Positions 1 to 5,315 of a stretch of DNA of 5,315 nucleotides are shown one piece after another. The first letter of the stretch is position 1; every line of letters begins with the position of its first letter. The position numbers and the translations under genes were made by a program. Below the pieces are notes generated by a model, which worked only from the letters and a program-made list of their open reading frames with translations, had not been told where the DNA came from and searched no databases. Origin of the DNA: an uncultured bacterium (lineage in GTDB: Bacteria > Verrucomicrobiota > Kiritimatiellia > UBA8416 > CALETX01); the NCBI GenBank assembly GCA_937920455.1, contig CALETX010000198.1, forward strand, positions 1-5,315, given 5' to 3'.

Positions 1-442
1 CGTCAACATCGCAAAACACCGGCACACCTCCCGCCATGATGACAGCCATTGAAGTTGCGGCAAAGCCCAGGGCCGGACAAATTACCTCGGTGCCGGGTCC
101 GACGCCCGCGGCGGCAAAAGCCGCGTGCAGAGCCCCTGTTCCGGAGCTGACCGCATAGGCGTATTTGGCTCCGAAAAGGTTACGGGCAAGATTCTCGAAC
201 TGATCGCATTTAGATGGTTTGGCCGAGCCATAATAGCGGCCAAGGTGAGGGCCACCATACGGCAGATCAAGATCGCTCACTGCACGGCGGATGCGCGAGA
301 TGGCTTTCTTTGAGTAGCCGAATCTTTCGGCCACTGAGACGAATTCCGCGGTTCCAATCTTGGGACGCTGCCTGCCGCGGCTCCTGGCGAACGCTTTGGG
401 TCCTCCGTTTAGCGCGAGAGCGTTGTTGCTGATATTGGTCAT
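1..442 (-). CDS. DegT/DnrJ/EryC1/StrS-family PLP-dependent aminotransferase, N-terminal part
   Basis: This is the first 147 codons of a gene that runs off the left edge; a full family member has about 370 to 450 residues. The family transfers an amino group to keto sugars with pyridoxal phosphate, usually in the cytoplasm. Visible hallmarks are an N-terminal LNGGPKA (residues 11-17), a GGPHLGRYYG stretch (63-72) and the PLP-phosphate loop SSGTGALHAAF (99-109). These are followed by GPGTEVICPALGFAAT (116-131) and GGVPVFCDVD (138-147), the conserved start of the next strand. The lysine that forms the Schiff base lies outside the window, so aminotransferase activity cannot be confirmed. The ATG start is supported by AGGAGGA eight bases upstream. 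It lies 4 bases after the GH20 stop, so this is the fourth gene of the operon. An internal sugar aminotransferase or a PLP dehydratase of the same fold are both possible. The family call is firm and the substrate is unknown. Confidence 0.93.
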   Translation of the reverse strand, partial: MTNISNNALALNGGPKAFARSRGRQRPKIGTAEFVSVAERFGYSKKAISRIRRAVSDLDLPYGGPHLGRYYGSAKPSKCDQFENLARNLFGAKYAYAVSSGTGALHAAFAAAGVGPGTEVICPALGFAATSMAVIMAGGVPVFCDVD

Positions 443-446
443 CGGT

Positions 447-2375
447 TCATTCCTCCTGGCCCAGCAGGTCTCTGAGCCTTTCCAAGCCGAACCGGCGCAG
501 TCTGGTTGCGGAGCTTTGCCGTATGAATCTTGTCAAAAGGTCGAGCTGACGCAAGTGGCGACGAAGCCGATGCCTATCCACAACCGCTCCGCCGCATAGG
601 CGGTGTCCTCTGGCCAGGATTGCGCCCACGTAGCGTGCTGTCTTTTGCACAGCGTCAATTGCGCTGAGAGCGCGCGGAGCATCCCCGTTGGCCATGGCGC
701 ACTCGAGATTGTGAAGGAATCGCGCGCGCATTCCGGTGTAACGGATAACAGCCGCCGGCATGTCGAGCATTCTGAGCGTGTCGGAACGTCTCCTTGCCGT
801 CCTTCTGAATAGGGCGATTTGTCTGTCAAGATGGTCGGCAATTTCAGGGTAGTCGAATCTTGCTTGTGCCTGGTGATAAACCGAAAGGGGTTCGAGGATA
901 TCTGCATCCAGAAAATGCCTGCGGCGTTCGGTGGGGGTTGTTTCGAGGAGCGAAGCTATATCCGAAAACAGGTCGGCACACCCCCAGAATCTGGCGGAAA
1001 AACGTTTGCTCCATGTTGGGTAATCGTGGAGGACGCTAGACCATTGTCTTTCCGCGGCCAGCCCCTGGAAGGGCCAGAAGTTATCAAAAAACTGACCCCG
1101 GTAATATTCCCAGTTGGAATGAAATGCGCCCTCGGCGCCATCCGCAACTGCCTGCTCAATGCTCTCAACGATCCATTGCTGGGCTCTCCGCCATGGGATG
1201 GAGTCATGCCAGTACATGTTGCTGGCCGTCACGGCATGAACTCTGAAGCCATTCTCGACGAAATAACGGACGGTGCCGGCAGATGGCGCGGTGTAATGCC
1301 AGTCTGTGATGATGATGTCCCGGTTTACGCGGTTGAGAGACGAGCGAGCTTCTTCGGGAGTGCCTCCGTTGGCGGCATCGGCGAGAGGAAAATCTTCTGG
1401 AGAGATAAACTTGTCTCCGTAGATCATTGTTGTCGCTCCGAGCTCCCTGACCACACTGTTCAGCCAGTTGAGGTGGTCGGCGAGGATGTCATGTGGTTGG
1501 CCCGCGCGGCGGCAGCGGCGGCAAAGGCCGGAATGAGATTCGTCATAACCCACGTGGATAAACTGGGGGTGGAATGCATCAAAGATGTCGGCGAGAATCG
1601 CGGCCAGGAACGGCCTGGCTTTGGGATGAGTTGGGCACAGGTTGAAGGCATTGTTCTTCCGCTCACGCAGTTCTGAGTGAGGCCCATGAAGAAAGTGTTC
1701 CATATGGCCAAGGGTTGGGACTTGCGGAACGATTGTTATGCCGTAGAACGCCGCATGTCTGACAAGACGAGCCGCCTGTGCGGTGCTCATTACGCGTGGC
1801 GGAACCACTTTTGGGCATGATCGGTATGCGAATTTGTTTTCCAGATAAAGATGCAGCGTATTGAACTTCAAGGCGGCCAGATGCTCGACAATACGGAACA
1901 CATGTCGCTCGCGATATTCCATTTCACGGGCCAGGTCGAGGTGAATTCCGCGCCAGATGAGGCGCGGCGAATCGAATATCTTCACATGACGTAGAATTCC
2001 TGACTCGGAGGAGTCTTGAAGGATTTGCGCCAGTGTTTGTAGTCCATATCGAAGACCTGCTGTTCCGATCGCTTCTATAAGCGATCCGGATTTTGCTGCC
2101 CGCAGCGAATATGCCTGATCCAGAACCTGCGGAGGGTGCCAGCGGATCCAGGCGAGCTCGGACGCCGGTTTTAGCGCAAGTGTAACCTGGTAAGAGCGAG
2201 TTGCATGGCCAATGGGGACGGGCAGTACGGCGCCGGCAAACTGGCGCAGCAGCTTTTCTGATGCCTGATCGGTGCCCTGCACTGCCAGTTCCAAAGAGGC
2301 TGGCGGGACACTAAAGGAATCAAGAGTTTTGACCTCTCTCGGAAGGGGAAGAAGGTTGGGGTACGGCGTGTTCAT
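447..2375 (-). CDS. Glycoside hydrolase family 20-type beta-N-acetylhexosaminidase, cytoplasmic
   Basis: The product has 642 residues. GH20 enzymes release terminal GlcNAc or GalNAc by substrate-assisted catalysis through the 2-acetamido group. Residues about 1-133 look like the GH20b alpha/beta domain, starting NLLPLPREV as many members do. The TIM-barrel catalytic domain begins at about 137 with PRLIWRGIHLDLAREM. The catalytic Asp-Glu pair is visible as HVGYDES (274-280; D278, E279), and the acetamido-pocket aromatics are probably in TDWHYT (357-362) and NWEYYRG (421-427). C285 and C288 form a CxxC just after the catalytic pair. Residues about 500-642 are helical-looking, rich in Arg and not recognised. 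There is no signal peptide, so the substrate is probably imported. The ATG at 2375 overlaps the nitrilase stop as ATGA and is preferred over the upstream TTG at 2405, which would add ten residues and extend into the preceding gene. Family confidence is high, but specificity (GlcNAc, GalNAc or a modified sugar) is not readable. Confidence 0.9.
   Translation of the reverse strand: MNTPYPNLLPLPREVKTLDSFSVPPASLELAVQGTDQASEKLLRQFAGAVLPVPIGHATRSYQVTLALKPASELAWIRWHPPQVLDQAYSLRAAKSGSLIEAIGTAGLRYGLQTLAQILQDSSESGILRHVKIFDSPRLIWRGIHLDLAREMEYRERHVFRIVEHLAALKFNTLHLYLENKFAYRSCPKVVPPRVMSTAQAARLVRHAAFYGITIVPQVPTLGHMEHFLHGPHSELRERKNNAFNLCPTHPKARPFLAAILADIFDAFHPQFIHVGYDESHSGLCRRCRRAGQPHDILADHLNWLNSVVRELGATTMIYGDKFISPEDFPLADAANGGTPEEARSSLNRVNRDIIITDWHYTAPSAGTVRYFVENGFRVHAVTASNMYWHDSIPWRRAQQWIVESIEQAVADGAEGAFHSNWEYYRGQFFDNFWPFQGLAAERQWSSVLHDYPTWSKRFSARFWGCADLFSDIASLLETTPTERRRHFLDADILEPLSVYHQAQARFDYPEIADHLDRQIALFRRTARRRSDTLRMLDMPAAVIRYTGMRARFLHNLECAMANGDAPRALSAIDAVQKTARYVGAILARGHRLCGGAVVDRHRLRRHLRQLDLLTRFIRQSSATRLRRFGLERLRDLLGQEE
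451..457 (-). promoter_or_regulatory. Shine-Dalgarno site of the DegT-type gene, inside the GH20 coding end
   Basis: On the minus strand this reads AGGAGGA, a near-perfect anti-16S match, eight bases before the ATG at 442. It is made from the GH20 codons for Gln-Glu-Glu before the TGA. It decides the start of the aminotransferase and implies that its translation is linked to ribosomes finishing the GH20 gene. An out-of-frame ATG created by GAATGA lies too close to the site and stops after three codons. Confidence 0.8.
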
Positions 2376-3211
2376 GTGAGACGTGGATCCTTGCGCCGGA
2401 AGCAAGGAAACAAATCGCTCCGAATGTGCCGGAGGGCAGGGATGCGGGAGCGGATTTCGCGGAGCCTAGCTGGATCAAGAACCGCTGAGATTGTGCAGGG
2501 TTTGTTGCCTGCCATGGCCAGCGTCTCTCCCCAGGGCCCTACGACGCAACTGTGGCCATAACTACTGACTCCGGTGATGCGATTGGTGCCGCATTGATTC
2601 GGGGCTATGACGAAGCACTGGTTCTCGACTGCTCGTGCTTTGATGAGCGTTTCCCAATGGTCGCGCCCTGTGCGCGCGGTGAAATTGGATGGCGCGATGA
2701 GAAGATGCGCGCCATTCGCGGCGTAGAAACGGAAAAGTTCCGGAAACCGTAGATCATAGCAAATCGCGAGTCCTGCTTTCCATCCCTCGATGGTTGCCAT
2801 AACGGGCCGGCTTCCTGCGGAGTAGTCAGCGCGCTCTCTGACTACACGGCCATGGTCGAGGCGAGCTTCGAAAAGATGTATCTTGCGGTAAACGGCGCGA
2901 ATTCTTCCATGACGGTCAAGAAGCACAGACGTGTTGAATCTTTGACGTCCCCAACGCTCGATAATAGTGCCTGCCAGGAGCCAGGCGTGAAACTTCTTTG
3001 CGACATAGACCATCAGGCGGACAGTTGGGCCGTCCAGACATTCGGCGGCTGTTCGGTAATGGTCATGTCCGCCGCGGATTGCAAAGACTTCAGGCAGGAC
3101 AATAAGGTCGCTGCCACGGCAACGGTGCAAGAGGCATTCAATCCGGGAGAGGTTAACGCTTATGTCTGTTCCCGCATCGTTCTGGAGGACGGTTACGGCA
3201 AGGGGTTTCAT
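2372..3211 (-). CDS. Carbon-nitrogen hydrolase (nitrilase superfamily, Nit1/Nit2-like amidase)
   Basis: The product has 279 residues, the usual length for a single-domain CN hydrolase. These cytoplasmic enzymes hydrolyse amide C-N bonds of small molecules by a Glu-Lys-Cys triad. All three are visible: E41 in VLPEVF, K110 in YRKIHLF and nucleophile C151 in AICYDLRFPELF. The second conserved Glu is probably E126 before DYSAG. RAVENQCFV (193-201) and YGHSCVVGPWGE (218-229) are further family blocks. The YDLRFPELF and KIHLF signatures point to the Nit1/Nit2 branch (deaminated-glutathione amidase or omega-amidase like) rather than true nitrilases. The ATG at 3211 overlaps the stop of the UroD-like gene as ATGA; a TTG at 3280 would add 23 residues unlike the family and overlap by more than 70 bases. 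No clear Shine-Dalgarno site precedes the ATG, so translation probably depends on coupling. The true substrate is unknown; placement before a GH20 suggests an amide-bearing sugar or a metabolite of its breakdown (inference). Confidence 0.93.
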   Translation of the reverse strand: MKPLAVTVLQNDAGTDISVNLSRIECLLHRCRGSDLIVLPEVFAIRGGHDHYRTAAECLDGPTVRLMVYVAKKFHAWLLAGTIIERWGRQRFNTSVLLDRHGRIRAVYRKIHLFEARLDHGRVVRERADYSAGSRPVMATIEGWKAGLAICYDLRFPELFRFYAANGAHLLIAPSNFTARTGRDHWETLIKARAVENQCFVIAPNQCGTNRITGVSSYGHSCVVGPWGETLAMAGNKPCTISAVLDPARLREIRSRIPALRHIRSDLFPCFRRKDPRLT

Positions 3212-4338
3212 TTTTGTTTTAGCGCATTGTCGTGCTTGTGAAGCCCGGGTGACGCTCGTCGCACCGTGGCCGAGCACCAACGCCGCGCGGCGGACAGCAG
3301 TTCCAGCCCTTCATCTTCATCACGACATGATGTTACGTAAAGCATCAGGCGGCGTGGGTCGAGTTCTCGACAGAGAGGCTCGACGTTTGCTACATCAACG
3401 TGAATATGGACGATTCTCCCCGCTTTCTGGATGGTCCTGTAAAGCTCTAAGTGTGCGGGTCCGTTCGGCGGTTCAGACGGCCTTGGCGTATACTGGATCA
3501 CCCGGACCGAAGGCAGCGACAAGAGACTGGTGAGGTGCTGTAGTGCATCACCGCCGTCCAGGTGATACCAGAGAGGGCCGACATGCCGAGCCCATATTTG
3601 CAGTTCCGGAACGATGAATTTCTCAAACATCTCCAGCGACAGCATGCATGAAACGTCGGACTGCAATCCGGCGAACGGCTGGGGCGCCCAGAACGGCATC
3701 CATCCCGCATTGCCATACCAGAAAAAGTGAAGGGGTTTCACCAGGTCTGCGAGCTGTTGTCTGGCGGCGACGAGATCGCGGGCGCCGCTCTCGATCGCGT
3801 TTTTCATCCATTCAGGATAGTCCACAAGAGCCATGAGAAAGTTTTCTGTGCCCATATGCATGGCAAGGAGATCGCTGGCGGGGAGCAGGCAGGGGGAGCC
3901 GACCATGAAGTCATCCCAGCCTGCCGCTTCGGCGAGCGCGAGGTAGAGTTTTTCGTATTGCTTCACTAGGGGATCTATGGGGCTGTGCCGAAATGGAGAT
4001 GGTTTGGAGAAATCAACAGTTTGTTCATCAAACCAGATTGTGTTGCGGTCAAAGTCGGGTTTTCCTCCAAGTGAGATCAGCCATCCTGCCATAAGCAGGA
4101 AGGACGGTATGGCTTCGCCTCCCCACCAGTGGCTTGAGACATAAGACAATGCGAGCGGCACGACATAGTCGGGGTCCATCCATTGGGCCATTGGGTCTGA
4201 TGGTTGCGAAGGGGGTGGAATGGCGTCAGCGTGATTGGCTGGGGTCACGACGGCGATGCATGGTCTGTCTGCCGCCGAACCGTGCCACAGTGCGTCTAGC
4301 CGTTGCCGGGCTTCGTCCCAGTCGGGCTTGTATTTCAT
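3208..4338 (-). CDS. Uroporphyrinogen decarboxylase (UroD)-superfamily protein of the glycan-cluster type
   Basis: The product has 376 residues with a predicted cytoplasmic TIM-barrel fold. The superfamily includes heme-pathway HemE and the corrinoid/coenzyme M methyltransferases (MtaA type). Recognisable blocks are GLQSDVSCMLSLEMFEKF (224-241), WYHLDGGDALQHL (257-269), VIQYTPR (280-286), LYRTIQKAGRIVHIHV (299-314) and the C-terminal YVTSCRDEDEGLELL (334-348). This pattern matches UroD-like proteins found in sugar-utilisation clusters. It lacks the N-terminal RQAGRY-type motif of HemE, so heme synthesis is unlikely. H311, H313 and C338 lie roughly where MtaA-type proteins carry zinc ligands, which would allow methyl transfer, but this is inference. 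No corrinoid protein is encoded in the window. The ATG at 4338 is chosen because AAAGGA sits eight bases upstream; a TTG at 4359 would swallow that site. It is the first gene of the operon, with its promoter in the divergent region to the right. Its biochemical role is unproven. Confidence 0.85.
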   Translation of the reverse strand: MKYKPDWDEARQRLDALWHGSAADRPCIAVVTPANHADAIPPPSQPSDPMAQWMDPDYVVPLALSYVSSHWWGGEAIPSFLLMAGWLISLGGKPDFDRNTIWFDEQTVDFSKPSPFRHSPIDPLVKQYEKLYLALAEAAGWDDFMVGSPCLLPASDLLAMHMGTENFLMALVDYPEWMKNAIESGARDLVAARQQLADLVKPLHFFWYGNAGWMPFWAPQPFAGLQSDVSCMLSLEMFEKFIVPELQIWARHVGPLWYHLDGGDALQHLTSLLSLPSVRVIQYTPRPSEPPNGPAHLELYRTIQKAGRIVHIHVDVANVEPLCRELDPRRLMLYVTSCRDEDEGLELLSAARRWCSATVRRASPGLHKHDNALKQK

Positions 4339-4346
4339 GCCGCTGG

Positions 4347-4352
4347 TCCTTT
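4347..4352 (-). promoter_or_regulatory. Shine-Dalgarno site of the UroD-like gene
   Basis: On the minus strand this reads AAAGGA, with eight bases to the ATG at 4338. It fixes the operon's first start codon as this ATG, rather than the TTG seven codons upstream, which lies just 5' of the site. Confidence 0.65.
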
Positions 4353-4398
4353 CTTTCAAGCGGACAGAACGGAAATAGTTAGCAAGAACCTGTGCGCT

Positions 4399-4418
4399 TG
4401 CAAACTCAATCGTTTGCA
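4399..4418. repeat. Perfect 7-base inverted repeat, candidate operator of the minus-strand operon
   Basis: The arms are TGCAAAC (4399-4405) and GTTTGCA (4412-4418), separated by six bases. The dyad lies about 60 to 80 bases upstream of the first ATG of the leftward operon, where an operator or activator site would be expected. On the minus strand it also contains a CAAACGATTG core, which resembles the CAANCGNTTG centre of LacI-family operators. No regulator gene lies in the window. A small RNA hairpin in a leader is the alternative. The dyad is seen directly and the function is inferred. Confidence 0.45.
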
Positions 4419-4456
4419 GAGAGTTCTACTGCAGGCATTGCTGGCTGCGAAGGGAG

Positions 4457-4531
4457 AGTTTCGTGCGGCTGTAGCTTTGCTGATTGGCTTGACTGGTTAG
4501 CTAGAAGACGTAGAGTGAAAAGCACGAAACT
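4457..4531. repeat. Perfect 10-base inverted repeat bracketing the rightward promoter
   Basis: AGTTTCGTGC (4457-4466) is repeated exactly in inverse orientation as GCACGAAACT (4522-4531), 65 bases centre to centre. The candidate promoter of the rightward gene lies between the arms, and the right arm falls on the expected transcription start. Two facing copies of a non-palindromic 10-mer suggest paired binding sites for a regulator, possibly with looping. By a rough estimate, a perfect 10-base pair in a region of this size is expected by chance only about once in fifty such regions. Confidence 0.5.
4489..4516 (+). promoter_or_regulatory. Candidate sigma-70 type promoter of the pyruvate-kinase-like gene
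   Basis: A -35-like TTGACT (4489-4494, five of six consensus bases) is followed by a 16-base spacer and a -10-like TAGAGT (4511-4516, four of six). Transcription would start near 4523, leaving a leader of about 25 bases before the ATG at 4549. It sits inside the 10-base inverted repeat, which supports regulated expression. Consensus matches of this quality also occur by chance, so this is a candidate only. I found no equally good pair for the leftward operon. Confidence 0.45.
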
Positions 4532-4535
4532 AAAC

Positions 4536-4539
4536 GGAG
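4536..4539 (+). promoter_or_regulatory. Shine-Dalgarno site of the pyruvate-kinase-like gene
   Basis: GGAG with nine bases to the ATG at 4549. It supports this start over other candidates; no in-frame start lies further upstream in a sensible position. Confidence 0.6.
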
Positions 4540-4548
4540 TGTTCTATT

Positions 4549-5121
4549 ATGAAGGAGAAGACTGTTTTATATCTGGACAAAGCCGGCATCAAAGAGTGCC
4601 CGGCATGCCTGCGCGCAGCGGCGCGACGCGCTGCAGAGCTGGAGCTCAGTCATGCGGTAGTGGCAACAACGAGCGGACGTACGGCTCTCCTGCTTGCTCG
4701 TGTTCTACGGGAGGAGGGGAGCCGGGCGATGGTGATTGGAGTCGGGTATGCGGCAAATTTCGCCTCCAAATGGGGCAGATTTGAGAAGAAGTTCACAGAG
4801 CCGGCGGAGAAACTTGGCGCAGTTTTTATCGCCGGCACTCATGCGTTTGGTGGAGTAAACGGCGCTGTCAGCGAACGTCTTGGAGGTCTTACGCCTGGCA
4901 ATCTGATCGCCAGCGTGTATTACACATTTGGGCAGGGTCTGAAGGTTGCAGTGGAGGTGGCCGTGATGGCTGCGGATCAAGGAGTGTTGCCGACCGGTCG
5001 CGAAACACTGGCGCTGGGTGGGTCTGGTGTGGGTGCTGATACTGCCGTGGTTCTGACGCCTGCGTGTTCCCAAGACTTCTTTAAGCTCAAGATTCATGAG
5101 ATTGTCAGCATGCCGAGGTGA
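4549..5121 (+). CDS. Stand-alone pyruvate-kinase alpha/beta (C-terminal) domain-like protein, COG1751/MTH1675 type
   Basis: The product has 190 residues, the usual length for this single-domain family, known mainly from archaea and scattered bacteria. The fold resembles the regulatory C-terminal domain of pyruvate kinase, but the catalytic barrel is absent, so it is not a pyruvate kinase. Visible family features are an N-terminal KAGIKECPACL (11-21), VVATTSGRTALLLA (37-50) and AGTHAFGGVNGA (95-106). The strongest is the block from GQGLKVAVEVAVMAAD (128-143) through LPTGRETLALGGSGVGADTA (147-166), with a closing KIHEIVSMPR. The SGRTALLLA and GGSGVGADTA stretches are glycine- and threonine-rich and could bind a phosphate or nucleotide ligand (inference). 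There is no signal peptide or membrane segment. GGAG (4536-4539) lies nine bases before the ATG. It is transcribed divergently from the four-gene operon across a 210-base gap, so shared control is possible. The cellular function is unknown. Confidence 0.9.
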   Translation: MKEKTVLYLDKAGIKECPACLRAAARRAAELELSHAVVATTSGRTALLLARVLREEGSRAMVIGVGYAANFASKWGRFEKKFTEPAEKLGAVFIAGTHAFGGVNGAVSERLGGLTPGNLIASVYYTFGQGLKVAVEVAVMAADQGVLPTGRETLALGGSGVGADTAVVLTPACSQDFFKLKIHEIVSMPR

Positions 5122-5315
5122 TTCAGGGTGAAAGAGTTGCCTCTCTTTATCGGGGAATCTGGGTTGGCCGTGGGCAGGCAATCAGGTGGCCGTTCCAGAT
5201 CACTTTATCAAAAATGAGAAGGCGTATGTATCTGAGGGAAGTTATCAGGCGTCATGAATGAATCGAAATTTAAGTGTTGATTCTGCGGTATATGAGCCGC
5301 GGTTGGAGTGATTCG
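5122..5315. other. Unassigned tail without a supported gene
   Basis: No reading frame here resembles a known protein. A GTG frame overlapping the upstream stop as GTGA (5118-5261, 47 codons) and a GTG frame at 5128 (29 codons) both close quickly. Two dyads are visible. One is AAAGAG (5131-5136) with CTCTTT (5143-5148). The other is ATCTGG (5157-5162) with CCAGAT (5195-5200), enclosing facing GGCC units at 5166-5169 and 5188-5191 with symmetrical three-base mismatches. Neither is followed by a T-run, so neither is a convincing intrinsic terminator. A longer gene could begin past the right edge. Confidence 0.4.

Noticed and set aside
819..1676. Long plus-strand open frame of 285 codons opposite the GH20 gene
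   Set aside because: The complementary strand carries a complete GH20 protein with catalytic motifs. The plus-strand translation resembles no family and has no supporting start context, so it is a high-GC antisense shadow.
3212..3280. N-terminal extension of the CN hydrolase from a TTG at 3280
   Set aside because: The extra 23 residues do not look like the family and overlap the UroD-like gene; the ATG at 3211 begins the typical first strand and forms an ATGA overlap.
4303..4500. Plus-strand frame of 65 codons across the start of the UroD-like gene and the divergent region
   Set aside because: It is antisense to the UroD-like N-terminus, has no convincing ribosome site and resembles nothing known.
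5131..5148. AAAGAG/CTCTTT hairpin as a terminator of the plus-strand gene
   Set aside because: The stem is short and AT-rich and no T-run follows, so intrinsic termination is not supported.
4705..5181. Minus-strand open frame of 158 codons opposite the pyruvate-kinase-like gene
   Set aside because: Its composition is low-complexity and rich in His, Arg and Pro, without recognisable motifs, while the plus strand encodes a full conserved protein there.
1..5315. CRISPR arrays, tRNA or rRNA genes, insertion sequences, prophage genes
   Set aside because: No regularly spaced repeats, structural RNA signatures, transposase-like frames or terminal repeats were seen; nearly all of the window is occupied by metabolic genes.

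Overview
The window is gene-dense bacterial DNA of moderately high GC. It has a four-gene minus-strand operon, a 210-base divergent promoter region, one plus-strand gene, and a short unassigned tail. The combination of a glycan-cluster type UroD-like protein, a cytoplasmic GH20-type enzyme and a DegT-type aminotransferase resembles carbohydrate loci of Verrucomicrobiota, Lentisphaerota, Planctomycetota and related uncultured bacteria. This is an inference from gene content only, and no marker gene confirms it.

The minus-strand operon is read from right to left. A UroD-like (uroporphyrinogen decarboxylase superfamily) protein (4338..3208) is followed by a Nit1/Nit2-like carbon-nitrogen hydrolase (3211..2372), a GH20-type beta-N-acetylhexosaminidase (2375..447), and the first 147 codons of a DegT/DnrJ/EryC1/StrS aminotransferase (442 to the left edge). 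The first two junctions are 4-base ATGA stop/start overlaps. The third is a 4-base gap, with the next gene's Shine-Dalgarno site written inside the GH20 C-terminal codons. The genes are therefore almost certainly co-transcribed and translationally coupled.

None of the three complete operon products shows a signal peptide. A consistent reading is intracellular processing of an imported amino-sugar-containing or otherwise modified glycoside: the GH20 cleaves the glycoside, the nitrilase-family enzyme removes an amide nitrogen, and the PLP enzyme adds or removes an amino group on a keto sugar. The UroD-like protein would do an unknown, possibly methyl-transfer, step. The individual family assignments are strong, but the combined pathway is inference.

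The divergent region (4339..4548) holds a candidate sigma-70 type promoter for the rightward gene, bracketed by a perfect 10-base inverted repeat. A second short dyad (TGCAAAC-N6-GTTTGCA) lies upstream of the leftward operon. Both look like candidate regulator sites.

The plus-strand gene (4549..5121) encodes a stand-alone protein of the pyruvate-kinase C-terminal-domain-like family (COG1751/MTH1675 type), whose function is unknown. The last 194 bases hold no gene that I can support, only very short reading frames and weak dyad symmetry.
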